DNA of 64,000 bases from Tetraselmis striata (lineage: Eukaryota; Chlorophyta; Chlorodendrophyceae; Chlorodendrales; Chlorodendraceae): the NCBI GenBank assembly GCA_006384855.1, contig VCJN01000435.1, forward strand, positions 62,001-126,000. The letters are read 5' to 3'. The notes below the pieces were generated by a model, which saw only the letters and a list, made by a program, of their open reading frames with translations, searched no databases and was not told the DNA's origin. Shown piece by piece: positions 24,101-36,059 of the stretch. A program made the position numbers and the translations under genes. Within the stretch, counting starts at the first letter, position 1. The number at the start of each line of letters is the position of its first letter.

Positions 24101-27100
24101 ATTTGGGATTAGCAAGAGTACACGGATGTGGCAATATATCTCCGTGTGAGCTGACGTTGATGGTGCTATTAGTGGTACGACCAGAAAGACGTTATTTCTG
24201 TATCAGCACGCAACGGGCGAGAGCTCCGTTGGATGAGTAATCCGAAATGCAGAGCCCTCAATGTGTACATCTAGGTCGGGCATGGCGCGGTTGCAGCCCT
24301 ATGTAGCACAGAGACACAGTGGCCGACTACGCACCTTTTGCACAAACATGGCAGGGTCGCGCAGCTCAAAGTTGGTGGTCTGCGCCATGCTGGCCACCAG
24401 CGGGATGATCTTGGGTGTGTAGCTGGCGTAGCTGAGCAGCATCGCGATGTAGTCCTTGCGGTTAATGGACACGCCGAGCGGCAGCTTCAGCGAGTCCTCG
24501 AAGCGCGTCATGCCCTCAAACGCCACCTGCCGCGGCGCGGAGGATCTCTCGCACCATCAGCGCTGACGCACTTCGGTTGCGTTGTCCGCTACGATATGAT
24601 GACATGATATCATGACATGATATGATGGGCACTTCACACTAGGCAGATACAATGCTCGAGTGCCCCCAGTGGAGGTGTTGTTTGGGTATCAACTACCGCG
24701 CGCTTGTCAACGTGTGTGGTGTGTATGTGTGTGTGTGTGTGTGTGTTGGTGTGGGGGGGGGGGGGGGGGGGCAAATGAGCAACCTTCAGACTGGGAAGTC
24801 GGCCATTTCGAGTCGAATGGTGTGCCCGGCACGTCGAGATTCGAGGGACTTATTTGACTGAGATCGAAGTGGGCCAAAATATCGTTTTCCCACCGAAAAT
24901 GCAGGAACTCGGGTATTATTCTGGACCTTTCATACAGTTCGCAAATGACATTGTACTCATTAAACTTTATAATAAAAGTAAACCCAATACTCATTATAAA
25001 AGTATCGGTTTCGACGCAGCAAACCCGCTTCGATTCCGGATTTTTTCTATGGTTGGCAGAACTGGCGCGTTGCAAATGTTACTACCCAACTACGGGCTCT
25101 ATACCGCGCCCGCCGATGACATGCCCGTATATCCGGTACTAGTAAGAGTACTAGACAAGTGTAAAAACCCTAAAAGAGTAGTACGATAAACCCTTGCTGG
25201 TATGGGTACCCGCACGAGCGCCAGATTAAACCAAACGTTATCATTACGATTATTATTTGTCTTGCTTACGGGATGTCATATAAGGAAAATAAGGGAAAAT
25301 AATCTTACAATTAACCCTGATCAATGAGGTCGCACGCCATATATAGGACGGTCGAGTACAACCCCCTCTTCTGTACTGTGGCAGGGCACCGTTGTGCGGG
25401 GTGGCTTGAGCTCGCAATCACGCGGACCGCACCTTCTCCGTGATGATCTTGCAGTTTGACGCGCCCGCCTTGTCAAGCAAAAGGCGCACATTGACCTGGA
25501 TAGCCATCACCATCGAGTCCAGGCGCTGCATGTCGGTGGTGCAGGTGGTGTCGATGCCGTTGGTCTGGTTCTGGTCGGGGTCCTGAATGGGAGTTGGTGG
25601 GGGGGGGGGGGGGGGGGTAGCAGCATGGCACACGGTTATGGGCGTATTATCGCGAGCGCGCCTCCCCGAAGGGGGCAGTGCGCTGGCGCTACTTGCTGAG
25701 ACGTGCGCAGTTTGATTGTCGTTTGTCAATACATCCGGGTACTAGTTAGGGCTTTGAATTATGTAAATATTAGAGACTTTTTGACAACATCACCCGAAAT
25801 TGTTTTCAATGAATGCATACACGAACCCAGATATTGGCGATTAATCACAACAGTTATTCACGACGCGTAGCTTTATACTGATAACCAGTCAGGTCGATAA
25901 TAATATTCCCATTACCGCCCTATCATCCTATGATAATGGGCGCGCCAGGTGCGCACGCACCATCCAGCTCTGATCGCACAGGATGGTGATGCAGTTGAAG
26001 GTGGCTAACGGCAGCGTCTCCAGCTCGGCGTCATTCATCGGGTCGCCAAAAATGAGGGTGAGATTTAGCCGGCTGAGCGGGCCGATGAGGTCCTTGATCT
26101 CGGACGCGGACGCCGACTGTGACAAGCCGGAGGCGCTGCGCCGGTTGTTGAAGAGCACGACCTCCGTCCCACGGGGAAGCGCTGCCTATGAGGAAAGGGG
26201 GAGGGGGGGGGGGGGGAATCTCAGCCATATCATCATTGTTGCCGTAATACGTACCGCAACCATGGTTTGGATTTGCGGTATATTATCGTTTTTGACGCCC
26301 CAGCCCCGCCGCGAATACTTATCTTGTTTAAATATACCGCAAATACCACACGGATCTTCCGACTAAATGCTGCAAAAAGGTTTATGATTATTTTGGAGGC
26401 CCTCAAATTCAATAAAAATGTTTTAGACTGAAATCTAAAGGAAATAAAGCGTAAAACACTCAAAGCGCTAAATTAGTAAATACCATAAACAAAAAACCAC
26501 AGCGCGTCTAGCTTTGCCCGTACCCCCTATCCCCCAAACAGAGACTATGTAGCGAAATTCGCAGTAGTGAGGAACACAACATTCATGTGACCATATTAAG
26601 CATGCAGCATCAGCGATGTCGAAGCCCTATGAAGACCTAATAAAATCAGGCCAAGTGCTACAAAGTGGATACCGACATTTTGCGCTGTTCCCGACGTTCC
26701 AAACAACCCGGATCTCAAGTCATAAGAAACTACACTGGTTGTGGAAACTCGCCACTAGTACTCATGCCAGCATATTTGGCCATGTCGAGCGTAAAGTACA
26801 GCACCGGTACTAGACATAGCGATATTTATGCCCAAAGTACCTCAGTGACGAGTCATGTTGTGCCACATGTACCAGTAGTCGTATTATCTACTGCTGGCAC
26901 CGTCTAATATAGTCATATGCGTGCGTTGACCGCGCCGTACCTACGAGGAAACTAAGGATACGTGTGGTACGACGGACCGGTACCTCCGGTACAATTCAGA
27001 TCAATGTATGATTACCTTCCGGCCTAGCCCCGTGGATCGCCGTGTTTACTACGAGGTCAGGTTCTCCTGTACTTACCAAACCGTGGTCCATCTCATGGAT

Positions 27101-30100
27101 TGTCTCCATCATGAAGGTGTCCTCCACCCAGCCGATGATGAGCACCCGCAAGCTCCCCCTCCACGAGCGGCTGGCGGAGCGTTGCTTCTCCTGGATGACC
27201 TCCAGCGATGACTGGCTCAGCTGCGGTGATAAGCCCAGGGAGCTCCCGTTACTGGCGCGGTTGCTTTTCGCCGCGCGCTCTTCCTGTGACGAGGAGGCCG
27301 CGGCGGCCGCAAAGCTGCTGCCCACCTCCGTCTCGATCTCCGGCCCGCAGGCGTCCCAGCCCGACAGCAAGGGCTCCTTGTCCGATGTGCCGTGCACGCC
27401 GGGGTCTGCGCCGTCGCAGCCGCGAAAATCCAACTGTAAGCATCCACTCGTGAGGGTCCAGCGAATATCAGGGAATGGTTTCGAAGCTTAGTGGCAGTGT
27501 GACGCCATATTGTTCTCGAGATGTTTATCAACTGCTCCGAAACCATGAGGTTATAGACATTCGCAGTTTTGGAGAGCAAGTGCACTGCAGAGCTCGGCGT
27601 CCTTTAGAGCATACATGGCCATGAATATTACTATTTAAAAAATGATGCATTTATTCAATGATGTGGAGACCTATTTCTACTTTACTCAACCTCGACAGAA
27701 GAGTGCGATGGGTGGGGCCTCTTTAGGCCATGTTGCTATACGTTGAGGTACAGCGGTATTAATCGTGCATCAATGGGACTAATACATATTGCATTCGGAG
27801 AGATAATTCAATATAAAAGAAAAAAATCGCCGCTTCCGGAGTACACACACCAAAAAGTTAAAAAGCAACAATTGGTTATGTCGGTGTCAGTGGTGAGCAG
27901 TAGATAGTCCCCTTCATCTAGCCTGAACCGGCCGAGATGGAACAGTGGAATGTGGCGGAACGGGCGCCTGGAGGGTGCTGAGTGTGCCGAGGGGCCGGTG
28001 AGGCGCACCGATGGAGGGAAAGTCGGACAAAAACACCATGAGCTCGTCCCGTGAGGGCGCCTTCAGGGCGTAGGGCGGCGCCTCGTCAGCAGTTGTCTGC
28101 AGGAATGTGGACTCTGGCTGCAGCGGCACCGGCTGCGGCAAGGGCCTGCGTGCGGCACAGGGGAGTAGGGGGTGATTAGGGGGAGCAACGAGCGCGCGGG
28201 GGGGGGGGGGCGAGGGGTACATGGTGTGAGCGCGCTGTGCGGAGTGGACGCTGCTTGCAGACAACATATCTCCATGAAAACAACCACTTAAAGACGAGCT
28301 GGTCTAATCTCGATTGACCCTATCACCTTCCGGCACATGCCGCAACTCGAGAGCCGAGACGACCCTAACTCTGACCCTCAATTGGGTTCGCAGATGCCAA
28401 ACATAACAACATTTTGCAGCATCAAGTCGGAAGGATATCCGTGTCGTATATTCGTGTTTCATTATGATGTACTTCAAGATGAATGTAGTTTTCCCTCCCA
28501 GGGCGACAGTGGGGGGTGACGAGTTAAAATGATATTGATATACTCCATAAGGGCAAATTAGCCCCCCGCAGCGACAATTCCCATCACCCCACCCGCCCAA
28601 ATCCACTGACAGTTTCTTTAATCCCCGTAAGCTGGAAACTCCCTTGCAATAAAAGCTAGTAGATTACCAAGAAACAGTAAAATGCTAATCCTGTGGGGAC
28701 AATCAGCAGGAAACCAAAGTAGGATCCTCAGAGACCAGACGTTTGGAATTTCCGAATAAAAACAAAACAGTTAACATAATCAGGTCAGAAACACATTGGG
28801 TTATTGGCTAGACCCGAGAAACTCCGGGCGCTGAGCCCCTCAATTCCCGTGTCAAAGGCAATATCCCCCACAGCCCGCACACGACTCCCATCCCACTTTG
28901 TCTGACTCCACAGCAGATCCCGCTTCTCTGGCCAGGAGTCGCAGCCGTATGCTCGGAGTCGCAGCATCCGACGACGGCATGCGGTGGTTGGCATCACCTG
29001 AACTCCGCGTACGGGCGATCCGTGCGGCGGAGGAAGATGAGCTCGTCTCCGGGCTTCACCTGTGCCGCGCCGCATGCTCAGTCCCCCAGTGTATCAATCC
29101 GCCCTGCTGGATCATCGCTGACAACCTTAACCACGCTTTGGGTTCGCGGTGTATTCTCGTTTTGACCCCCCCCCCCGGCGCGCGCGACGCGAGAAACCCT
29201 ATATGTATCTTGATTTTTTACCAGAATACACCACGAATACCTCACGGGTCTTCCGACTCGACATTCCGCAAAGCGATTCATTAACGTTTCGCAGACACAA
29301 ACACTGAAATAGTTCAACTTTTTAAGTTTATGTTTTTGTGTGTGAACCCGCTAAAATAGCATGAGGGGGCGTCTGCATTTTATTACCGTATCAATTGCAC
29401 GTGTGATGCAGTCTGCGACATGTGCTCAGGTATTGTCGCACAGTGATACATGTGTGCTCGCACAAAATCGGCAGGAGTACTGTAATGCATTGATTGTTAC
29501 TGATGTTAACATTACTGATGCAGAATCAGTATGTGGTTACCATCTTAAGTTTACGTGGTTTTAGGGTTTTAGGGTTTAGGCTGCCACGTATCGATTTGGG
29601 AGTACTGCACGAGTGAAAACGAGGCTGAACAAAGTCGCGAGAGCCGACGTTGATAGTGCGACCATGAGGCGTTAGTATCACGTGGCAGGTCCACTTGAAG
29701 AAACACAAATGAAATGCCAACCTAAAACCCTTAGTTATGTACATCTAGGTCAGGTGGGGGGGGGGGGGGGGGCAGAACGCGTTGTCACATGGAAAGTTGG
29801 GGGTGCGCGGCGCACCACGGCGTTTGTTGGGTTGAAGCGGCACACGCGGCGGTGCAGGTTGATGATGCCCAGCACGGTGGCGGAGGGGAAGTAGTACTTG
29901 AGGTGCTGAAAGCGCTGCCCCACGAGCTCCGGGAAGGCGTGCATGTGGTACTGCGCCGTGGAGCCGAAGTTGAGGCCGCTGTAGTCGATGAGGCACGAGA
30001 TGGGGCGCTGCACGAGGCGTGCGAGCCGGATGCTCTGCATGTTGTACGTCGGCACGGGGATGACGTGCCCGCAGGAGATGTAGCGTGTCTGTATGGTCGT

Positions 30101-33100
30101 GCCGGTGACGGGGAGGGGGGGGGGTGCAGGCTCAGCATTGGTGTCAGAATACTGTAGAATTACTACGGAATAGAACTAAATACGGTCCGCAAGGCCAAAG
30201 AGTATATATATCGCAGTTGTCACATAGACTGCGGACAACGTGTTTTAATGCGCATCACAACAGTGAGCTACAGAATAGGAAACAGACAGCCCCCTTGTAA
30301 TGCGGATTCCCGCCCGCCTTCAGGCAAACCAACTCATCACTGGAGGGGGCAGGGGGCCGCGTTATAACAATCGGGTGAGCCAGAGAGCGAGAGCGCGGAG
30401 AGGAATATCTGCTGCTGATCTGTGCACCAAGCATCTGGGGAAGCGGCAGCCTCTTCCGCGGCTCGAAGAAAGACACGCGATGGGGGAATGTGCGAAGGGG
30501 TGATTCGAGATTTTCGGGCCTAGGCAGAGCGATCGGGACGGGGCAGGGCAGGGGCAGGGTGAGTGGGCGTCGAAACGGGTCAGATCCGCCGGTGACCAGC
30601 CGGTTGACGATGCAATGGATGATGACGTGGATCCAGGGACCATGATGGCTCGCGTGGCAGATCAAGACCAGATCTCGGCGAATGACTGTAGCGGAGATAT
30701 ACATATGTATATATATACATATACATACATATATATATATATAGCAATTGTCATACAGACTGCGGACATCGTGTTTCAATGCCCATCACAACAGCCAGCT
30801 GCACAATAGGAATTGTTGCCTCCCACCCTGGCCCCATCCCTCTCGCGTGAAGTGATGGAAAGGAGTCCTTTATGGCAAGTGGTGACGCGATTATTAGGGC
30901 AGTACGAATAAGAGCCTGCCAGTCAGAGGTCAAATCTGGACGAAATCATAGCGCAATCATGGGGAATTTTCACAACGGTTGCTAACAAGCCCAATTTGAG
31001 GGCTGGCTTACAATATCAGCTGTAATTGTATGTGCGTCGGCAGCTGTACGAGGGCCTGGACACGAGCTGTAGTGGTGTGGGGATGGGCGGGACGCGCTTG
31101 GCGCGTTGGGCGGCGCGTCTCACCAGTCGGGCATAGTGGCCGGTCTTGAGCTCCACCACCACGTTGCCGCGCCCGGCGGACGACTCAAACATGTCGTCGA
31201 TGAACGACACCGCCCGCAGGCACTGCGCATCCGCCTCGCGCGGCGTCCGCGAGGCGTCGCTGACGATGATGGTCGTGCCGGCGTCGCGCGCGGCCACCAT
31301 GTCGAGGTGCTTGGGGTTGAGCGGCGACCCCTACGAGCGCACGCGGACCACGTCAGCGGTCAGCGCAGGGGCTGGGAGGACACTTGACTTTGTCACATCT
31401 GTTGCCGCTCACGCTGGAGGCAAGGCAGCTAACCAGGCCCAGGTTAGGGCGATGGGAACACGGCGATGCACGTAATCGAGCGACACGGTGACAATGTCCT
31501 GCTCGTCCATAAAAAGGGGGGACATGCAGATGCACGATTTGAAGGTGCAAAGGTGTCAAGCAGTTCGATGATGACAGGCCAATGATTGATGGCCGATGGC
31601 TGATGGCTGATGTCTGATAATAGCCGGGTTTCTTTGCCGCTGGGTATCTGTGAGGGTGAGGTGGAAATGACGCGGGTTCTCCGATTGCCTTCTTTGCATG
31701 CTTAGTTGTAACGTCGATTGAAACTCCTCTTTGTCGATACCAGCAGCGGAAGTCAGCCCGACAATGAAGAGTTAAAACGTATAAGGATAGAATCTGTCTA
31801 TTTAGATCCCAGAGATGTATACCCTACCCATCGGATAATATCCCCGTACGGCCCGTACTCGCACCGTAGCAGTAACCTGAGTTTGCAGTCGTTCCGGCAT
31901 AAAGCGGCTCCGACGTGCAATATTCGAATGCATTTCGAAAACCCATGATGTGCAGACTCTTTGGCCAACATGCGGTAGTTGCCGCAGTCAAACTGAAACT
32001 CGGCAAAGTGGGACAATGTATTATATTATATTATTATTGAATATATTAAATCGAAGTCCTAGTGTTGGCATCGGTGCAGCACCGGGCACATGGTCGTGCG
32101 TATAAGCTTACTACACTTATGGAGCCCCGGGTCTGATTCCAGGAGATAGAGCCTGGAGGGATTGGTGACGACCGGCGGACCAAGCAAGATTTTAAAGTTA
32201 GGTTTAGGGTTGGGGTTCATGTTAGGATTTAGGGTTTTATGGTTTTGTGGGCTTAATGTTTTGGGTTTAGGGCTACGTTCTAGGGTTTAGGGGATATGCA
32301 TCCCCTGGATGCCGGAGAGATACTTCCTTAGGAATAACCACTCTTTCAATTGTGATGTTGAAATAAGAGAAACTGCCCATGCAAGACGAGTGGTGTGCCC
32401 ATGCGTACGCCTGGGGGCTGAAGGACGAAATAATCCTTCATTGTATTTGCAGATACAGCCCTGAAAATTACCGTATCAGTATTGTTATTGATGCCGGACA
32501 GCCCGGTGCTGAGAAAGCCCAGGCGCCCAATATATGATGTATGGAGAGCCGCCGGATAATGCACAGTACACTGTACCATTTAATTGGGTTTGTGCGCCGT
32601 ACAGAAATGAATTGTTTTGCAGCAACAAGTCGGGATATACATGATACTCGTGGCACATTCTGATATGTTCTATGATGAATATAGGGTTTATCTCTCTTCG
32701 CGCGGGGAAAAGGGGGGGGGGGGAGGGGGTTGCGTGGACCAAAACGGCAATATACCGCGAACCCAAAGCGTGGTTTCGGCATGCATGCACCCCAGCCCCA
32801 AAGCGAAAGCTCCCCGCCATTTGGCGGTTGCCTCACCTGGCGGAAGACAAAGCGCGAGCCGTGCCTGGCGCCGGGCGGCACCTGCGCCTCCGCCAGCGCC
32901 TCCATCTCCAGCTTGGGCTTCTCGCACAGCACCACCACCGTGACGCCGCCCTCGTACCGGTACGCCTGGCACATCTGCTGCAGGATCTTCCAGATGGCGC
33001 TCAGGCTGAGCGCGGACTCGCCCCAGCCCAGCACCAGCATGTGCCCCTTCTCGTACACCACGCTCCCGCGGCGGACCTGCCTCTCCAGGACCTAGCGCCG

Positions 33101-36050
33101 CATGCGCACGCCGATGACGTCAGAGAGGCGGCTCCCCGCTGTCCTCCACCCAACCATGCGACCACCTCCGCTTGCCAAACCCACCGCGGAAAGAGGCAAG
33201 ACAGCGGCAAGCGCACGTAGCCGGGGCCCCGGTGAGCCGGCCCCGGGCACGGCAACCGAGGCATGGCTGCACGGGGGCTAGCGACTGGGGCCCACCTCCA
33301 TGAACAGCTGCTCCACCATGGCCAGCAGGATCGTGAAGGACACCAGGCCTGAGCGCCACCGCAAGGCGCATCGGAGCTCAGCCTAGCTGTGTATGTGCCC
33401 CCTTCATGGGGCCAACAGGAGGGGACGCGATGATGGGACTCGAAGACCACTTGTCTTGCGGCGCAAGATGAGGGCGGGAAGGCTGTCTGTGACGGCATTG
33501 GCATGAGGGAGGGGGGGGGGGGGGGGGGGAGCGCTTGCCTGTGCAGGCGACCAGGATGGAGAAGCCCTGCTGCCAGCCCCAGGCGGTCAGATCGGGAAAG
33601 CCGTCCCCGAACGACAGCGTCATCACCTGCACGGCCGTTGCCCACCAGGAGAGGTGGACAGAATTATCAACGCAGGAAGCATATGCGAAAATCGAGCAAG
33701 GTGACGGTCCCAAGATCATGATCCAGGGATGTGCAGGTGCCGGCGGGGTCGTCCGAAATATACTGGCCAGAAAGTGTCGATCTCTCACGGTCCAACATCA
33801 GATATAGGGAACCCAGAATCGGCACGAGAGGTTTAACCAAGGTCCACCAGATGCCCCACAAAAGTCCAAGTCCACACTTTCGTTCTGCCCCGCTGACGCC
33901 CGAAAGTCCGGGACGCCCGTAGTCGCTGCGCTGCCGGTGCCGTATTGCGGCAGGTAGTAGATGCAGAACATTGGCCGACCATCAAATGCATGCACCGTCC
34001 AGCCGGTGTGGGGCTCCGTGCAGGCTGCGCGTCGAATGCTCAAACCCTCGGGAGGGGGGGGGGGTGTTGACACCAGTGCTGCTGCCACTGCTGCACACCA
34101 GACAATGTAGCTAGGGTATGCGTATTAGTACTTTAGCACATATCTGAGTGGTACGAGCGCAGCGCTACGCACGCGCCGCGGGCACCGCATCGCGCCCGCC
34201 ATATAGGCGTTCGGCGCACCGGGCCTGCTCACTTCTCTGTCACCAGACACTCTCCCGCTATGGGCTTCTGCCTCCCAACCCCGACGTGCGACATGGACCA
34301 GCACGGCGGTTGCGGGGAGGTTGCGCATGACAGGGGGTCCTCGTACAATACAAGGCCACTGGGTTGTTTTGATGTTTGAGTTTTGCTGTTGACTCTTAAA
34401 AACGTTTTACCTGCTCCGTCGTGCCTCACCTTCGGGTGCCCACACACCTGTAAGAACCCTAATCATGCGTAAATGTGGCTTTTATGCAACCTATCAGAGC
34501 ATTCAGAACTATAGTCTGGCTACATTTTGGTCTAGATTTGGCCTCTGGCACGCATGGCAGGTTCTCATCCGCACCGATCTTTTACCACGCGTGTGATCTG
34601 ACTCAAGGTGTCGATCTAACTCAACAGTCTATTAGGATGCAAGTGCGGCGATTAGAAATAGGAATAGAACAGAAAGAGAATAGAAAATGCGTTGATAGTT
34701 CCACTTTTCTTGCAATAAAGCTACTGACAGATACATCTTTATAGTCGCATTGCGAATCGATTTCGGATAGCACGACGTACATTATTTGAGTTGGTATTGC
34801 CCCTGTATTCAGGACAGCCTCACATGCATTGTTTCAAGTTAGATACATAGCGATGCAGAAATGCGTATCGATGCACATCGATAATATTACGTTACATGAC
34901 ACTGACAACGAATACTATGCTTTATCACTAGGTAATATGCGTGCTTCCGTGTCAGATCTTCTGCACGTGGTACAAGTATTTGAGATATAATAATACTGCA
35001 AACGATCATTGGATAATTACAAACGCTGTGATGTGCCCGTACTCGTACCTGTACCACGAAAAAATTAGCACTAATCGTCTAATCTAGGAATATCTGCAGG
35101 TGCTGCTGCATCTCGTAGCAGACATGAATGATCGCATAATCCTTAGTATGCTGCATCTAAGCAGTCCGTTACAATGGAATTTCAGCAATGATAATAGCAG
35201 CAGAATATACGACAGGAAATACATAGCAGCAGAACATAATTGGAAACGATAGAAGGGTGGCAATACACGGCCAGGCACCAACGTGTAAGCTATTTGCCAC
35301 CTACGCGGTAGTCTTGAATATTTTGAGCGTTTAGCCATCCCAGTCGTGAGCTCGTGAGTATATCAGACATTATTTACATACATCCGAACTAGCTTCCTGT
35401 GAGCTCCCTAAGGAGCGCAACATGCAAGGATGGTGCGGCATGCGGAGGGTGCGGCCTGCATGGGGACTCACGCACCTCGTAGATGGAGGTCCACAGCTCC
35501 TGCGACTCCTGCGACAGCGCCTCCTTCATGGCACAGTCGCCCAGGGCGATCAGCAGCGTGGTGGTGGCGAAGACGCCCAGCAGAATGGTGATGTCGTTCT
35601 GCGTCCCGGTGCGCCTGCGGGAAGTGGCGGCGAGGGGAGGCGGAAGATGGGCGCGCGCCGATGCCTGTCAGCTGCTGTTGGCTGCGGCACACGCATGCGT
35701 CGCCACGGCATAGGCCACAGCTCCGCGGCAACCCACCAGTTGTAGTACTCGTAGGTGAGCTTCGACACCAGGTCAACCGTGGTCTCGCCCAGCTGCAGAG
35801 AAAGCAATGAGCAGCCAGCCATTCAGTGCCTCCGCACGCACAGCGTCACGCCCACTAGGCTGTAGATTGTCGCAAACAAACAGCGTGGCTCGGGGTCTCT
35901 GGCAGGTCAGCAGCGCCACACCTCCGGTATTTCAACAGCATCCCAGATCTGAGACCGCCTGCGGGCGCCAATCTTGAGGCCCGGCTGGATGCTGGTGCGG
36001 TCGATGAAGGCCAGCAGTGTCTCCACATTGTAGTTGTAGATGGAGCTTGC
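21162..36050 (-). CDS. CASTOR/POLLUX-type ion channel, at least 17 exons, about 900 aa
   Basis: Exons in order: about 36050-35926, 35792-35737, 35614-35476, 33626-33539, 33348-33296, 33091-32837, 31330-31124, 30088-29816, 29059-28998, 28145-28009, 27405-27077, 26185-25961, 25582-25433, 24526-24335, 23021-22896, 21638-21585 and 21407-21162 (stop). Phase is kept at every junction from exon 2 on. The product has a membrane helix (ITILLGVFATTTLLIALG), a pore segment (TLSFGDGFPDL), a second helix (VSFTILLAMVEQLF), then RCK-type nucleotide-binding folds beginning GHMLVLGWGE and RVLIIGWVED. A GSPL turn and a C-terminus ending in an NIKLVTIS strand follow. Order, length and spacing match plant CASTOR/POLLUX (DMI1), cation channels of the nuclear envelope linked to calcium signalling. 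The N-terminal end and first Met are not resolved; the selectivity-filter region differs from plants. The nuclear location here is inference. Confidence 0.85.
22455..22600 (+). repeat. intronic repeat family Y, copy
   Basis: About 150 bp: a TTYGAGTCCGCGG-like start, ATATTATATCGTTTCTGACCCCC, then TATATTAGAATACC and GGATCTTCCGA before GCTGCAAAA. It lies within the span of the channel gene. Other copies are near 23655, 26262, 28378, 29128, 32605 and 55592. Confidence 0.7.
23470..23560. repeat. (GA)n purine-rich microsatellite
   Basis: About 90 bp of GAGAGA and GGGAGAG units inside an intron of the channel gene. Confidence 0.9.
23655..23795 (+). repeat. intronic repeat family Y, diverged copy
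   Basis: Has the GCGATATATGATCGGTTTTGAACCCCC start and the GAATACCACACGCATATGCCGACTTGATGCTGCAAA end in the same order as the other copies, in a channel-gene intron. Confidence 0.6.
26262..26385 (+). repeat. intronic repeat family Y, copy
   Basis: Contains TTTGCGGTATATTATCG, a C-rich tract, ATACTTATCTTG, then AATACCACACGGATC and GCTGCAAAAA. It lies in the intron between the 27405-27077 and 26185-25961 exons. Confidence 0.75.
28378..28505 (-). repeat. intronic repeat family Y, inverted copy
   Basis: Reverse complement shows the family order CATCTTGAAGTA, then ACACGAATATACGACACGG, then GACTTGATGCTGCAAAA. It lies in a channel-gene intron. Confidence 0.6.
29128..29278 (+). repeat. intronic repeat family Y, copy
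   Basis: Contains TTTGGGTTCGCGGTGTATT, a C14 tract, ATATGTATCTTG, ACCACGAATACCTCACGG, TCTTCCGACT and a GCAAAGCG end. It lies upstream of the 29059-28998 exon. Confidence 0.8.
29556..29580 (+). repeat. short interstitial telomere-like run
   Basis: Two and a half copies of TTTTAGGG/TTTAGGG, the telomere units of Chlamydomonas-type and Arabidopsis-type chromosomes. A looser run lies at 32200-32295. Confidence 0.6.
32200..32295 (+). repeat. degenerate telomere-like run
   Basis: Repeated GTTTAGGG, ATTTAGGG and TTTTAGGG-like units separated by unrelated bases, inside a channel-gene intron. Confidence 0.5.
32605..32785 (-). repeat. intronic repeat family Y, inverted copy
   Basis: Reverse complement reads CTTTGGGTTCGCGGTATATTG, a long C tract, then CATATCAGAATGTGCCACGA and CCCGACTTGTTGCTGCAAAA. 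It lies just downstream of the 33091-32837 exon. Confidence 0.8.
34090..35475. other. large AT-rich intron of the channel gene
   Basis: Lies between the 35614-35476 and 33626-33539 exons. It is AT-rich with scattered short ORFs, and no separate gene was recognised. Confidence 0.6.
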
Positions 36051-36059
36051 CCTGTCGCA

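Noticed and set aside
33092..33150. apparent in-frame TAG after SDVIGVRMRR in the channel gene, suggesting a recoded stop or an 18-base intron
   Set aside because: Splicing at the CTAG acceptor (exon from 33091) joins in phase to the 33348-33296 exon and gives exactly the spacing found in plant CASTOR, so the upstream residues are intronic.
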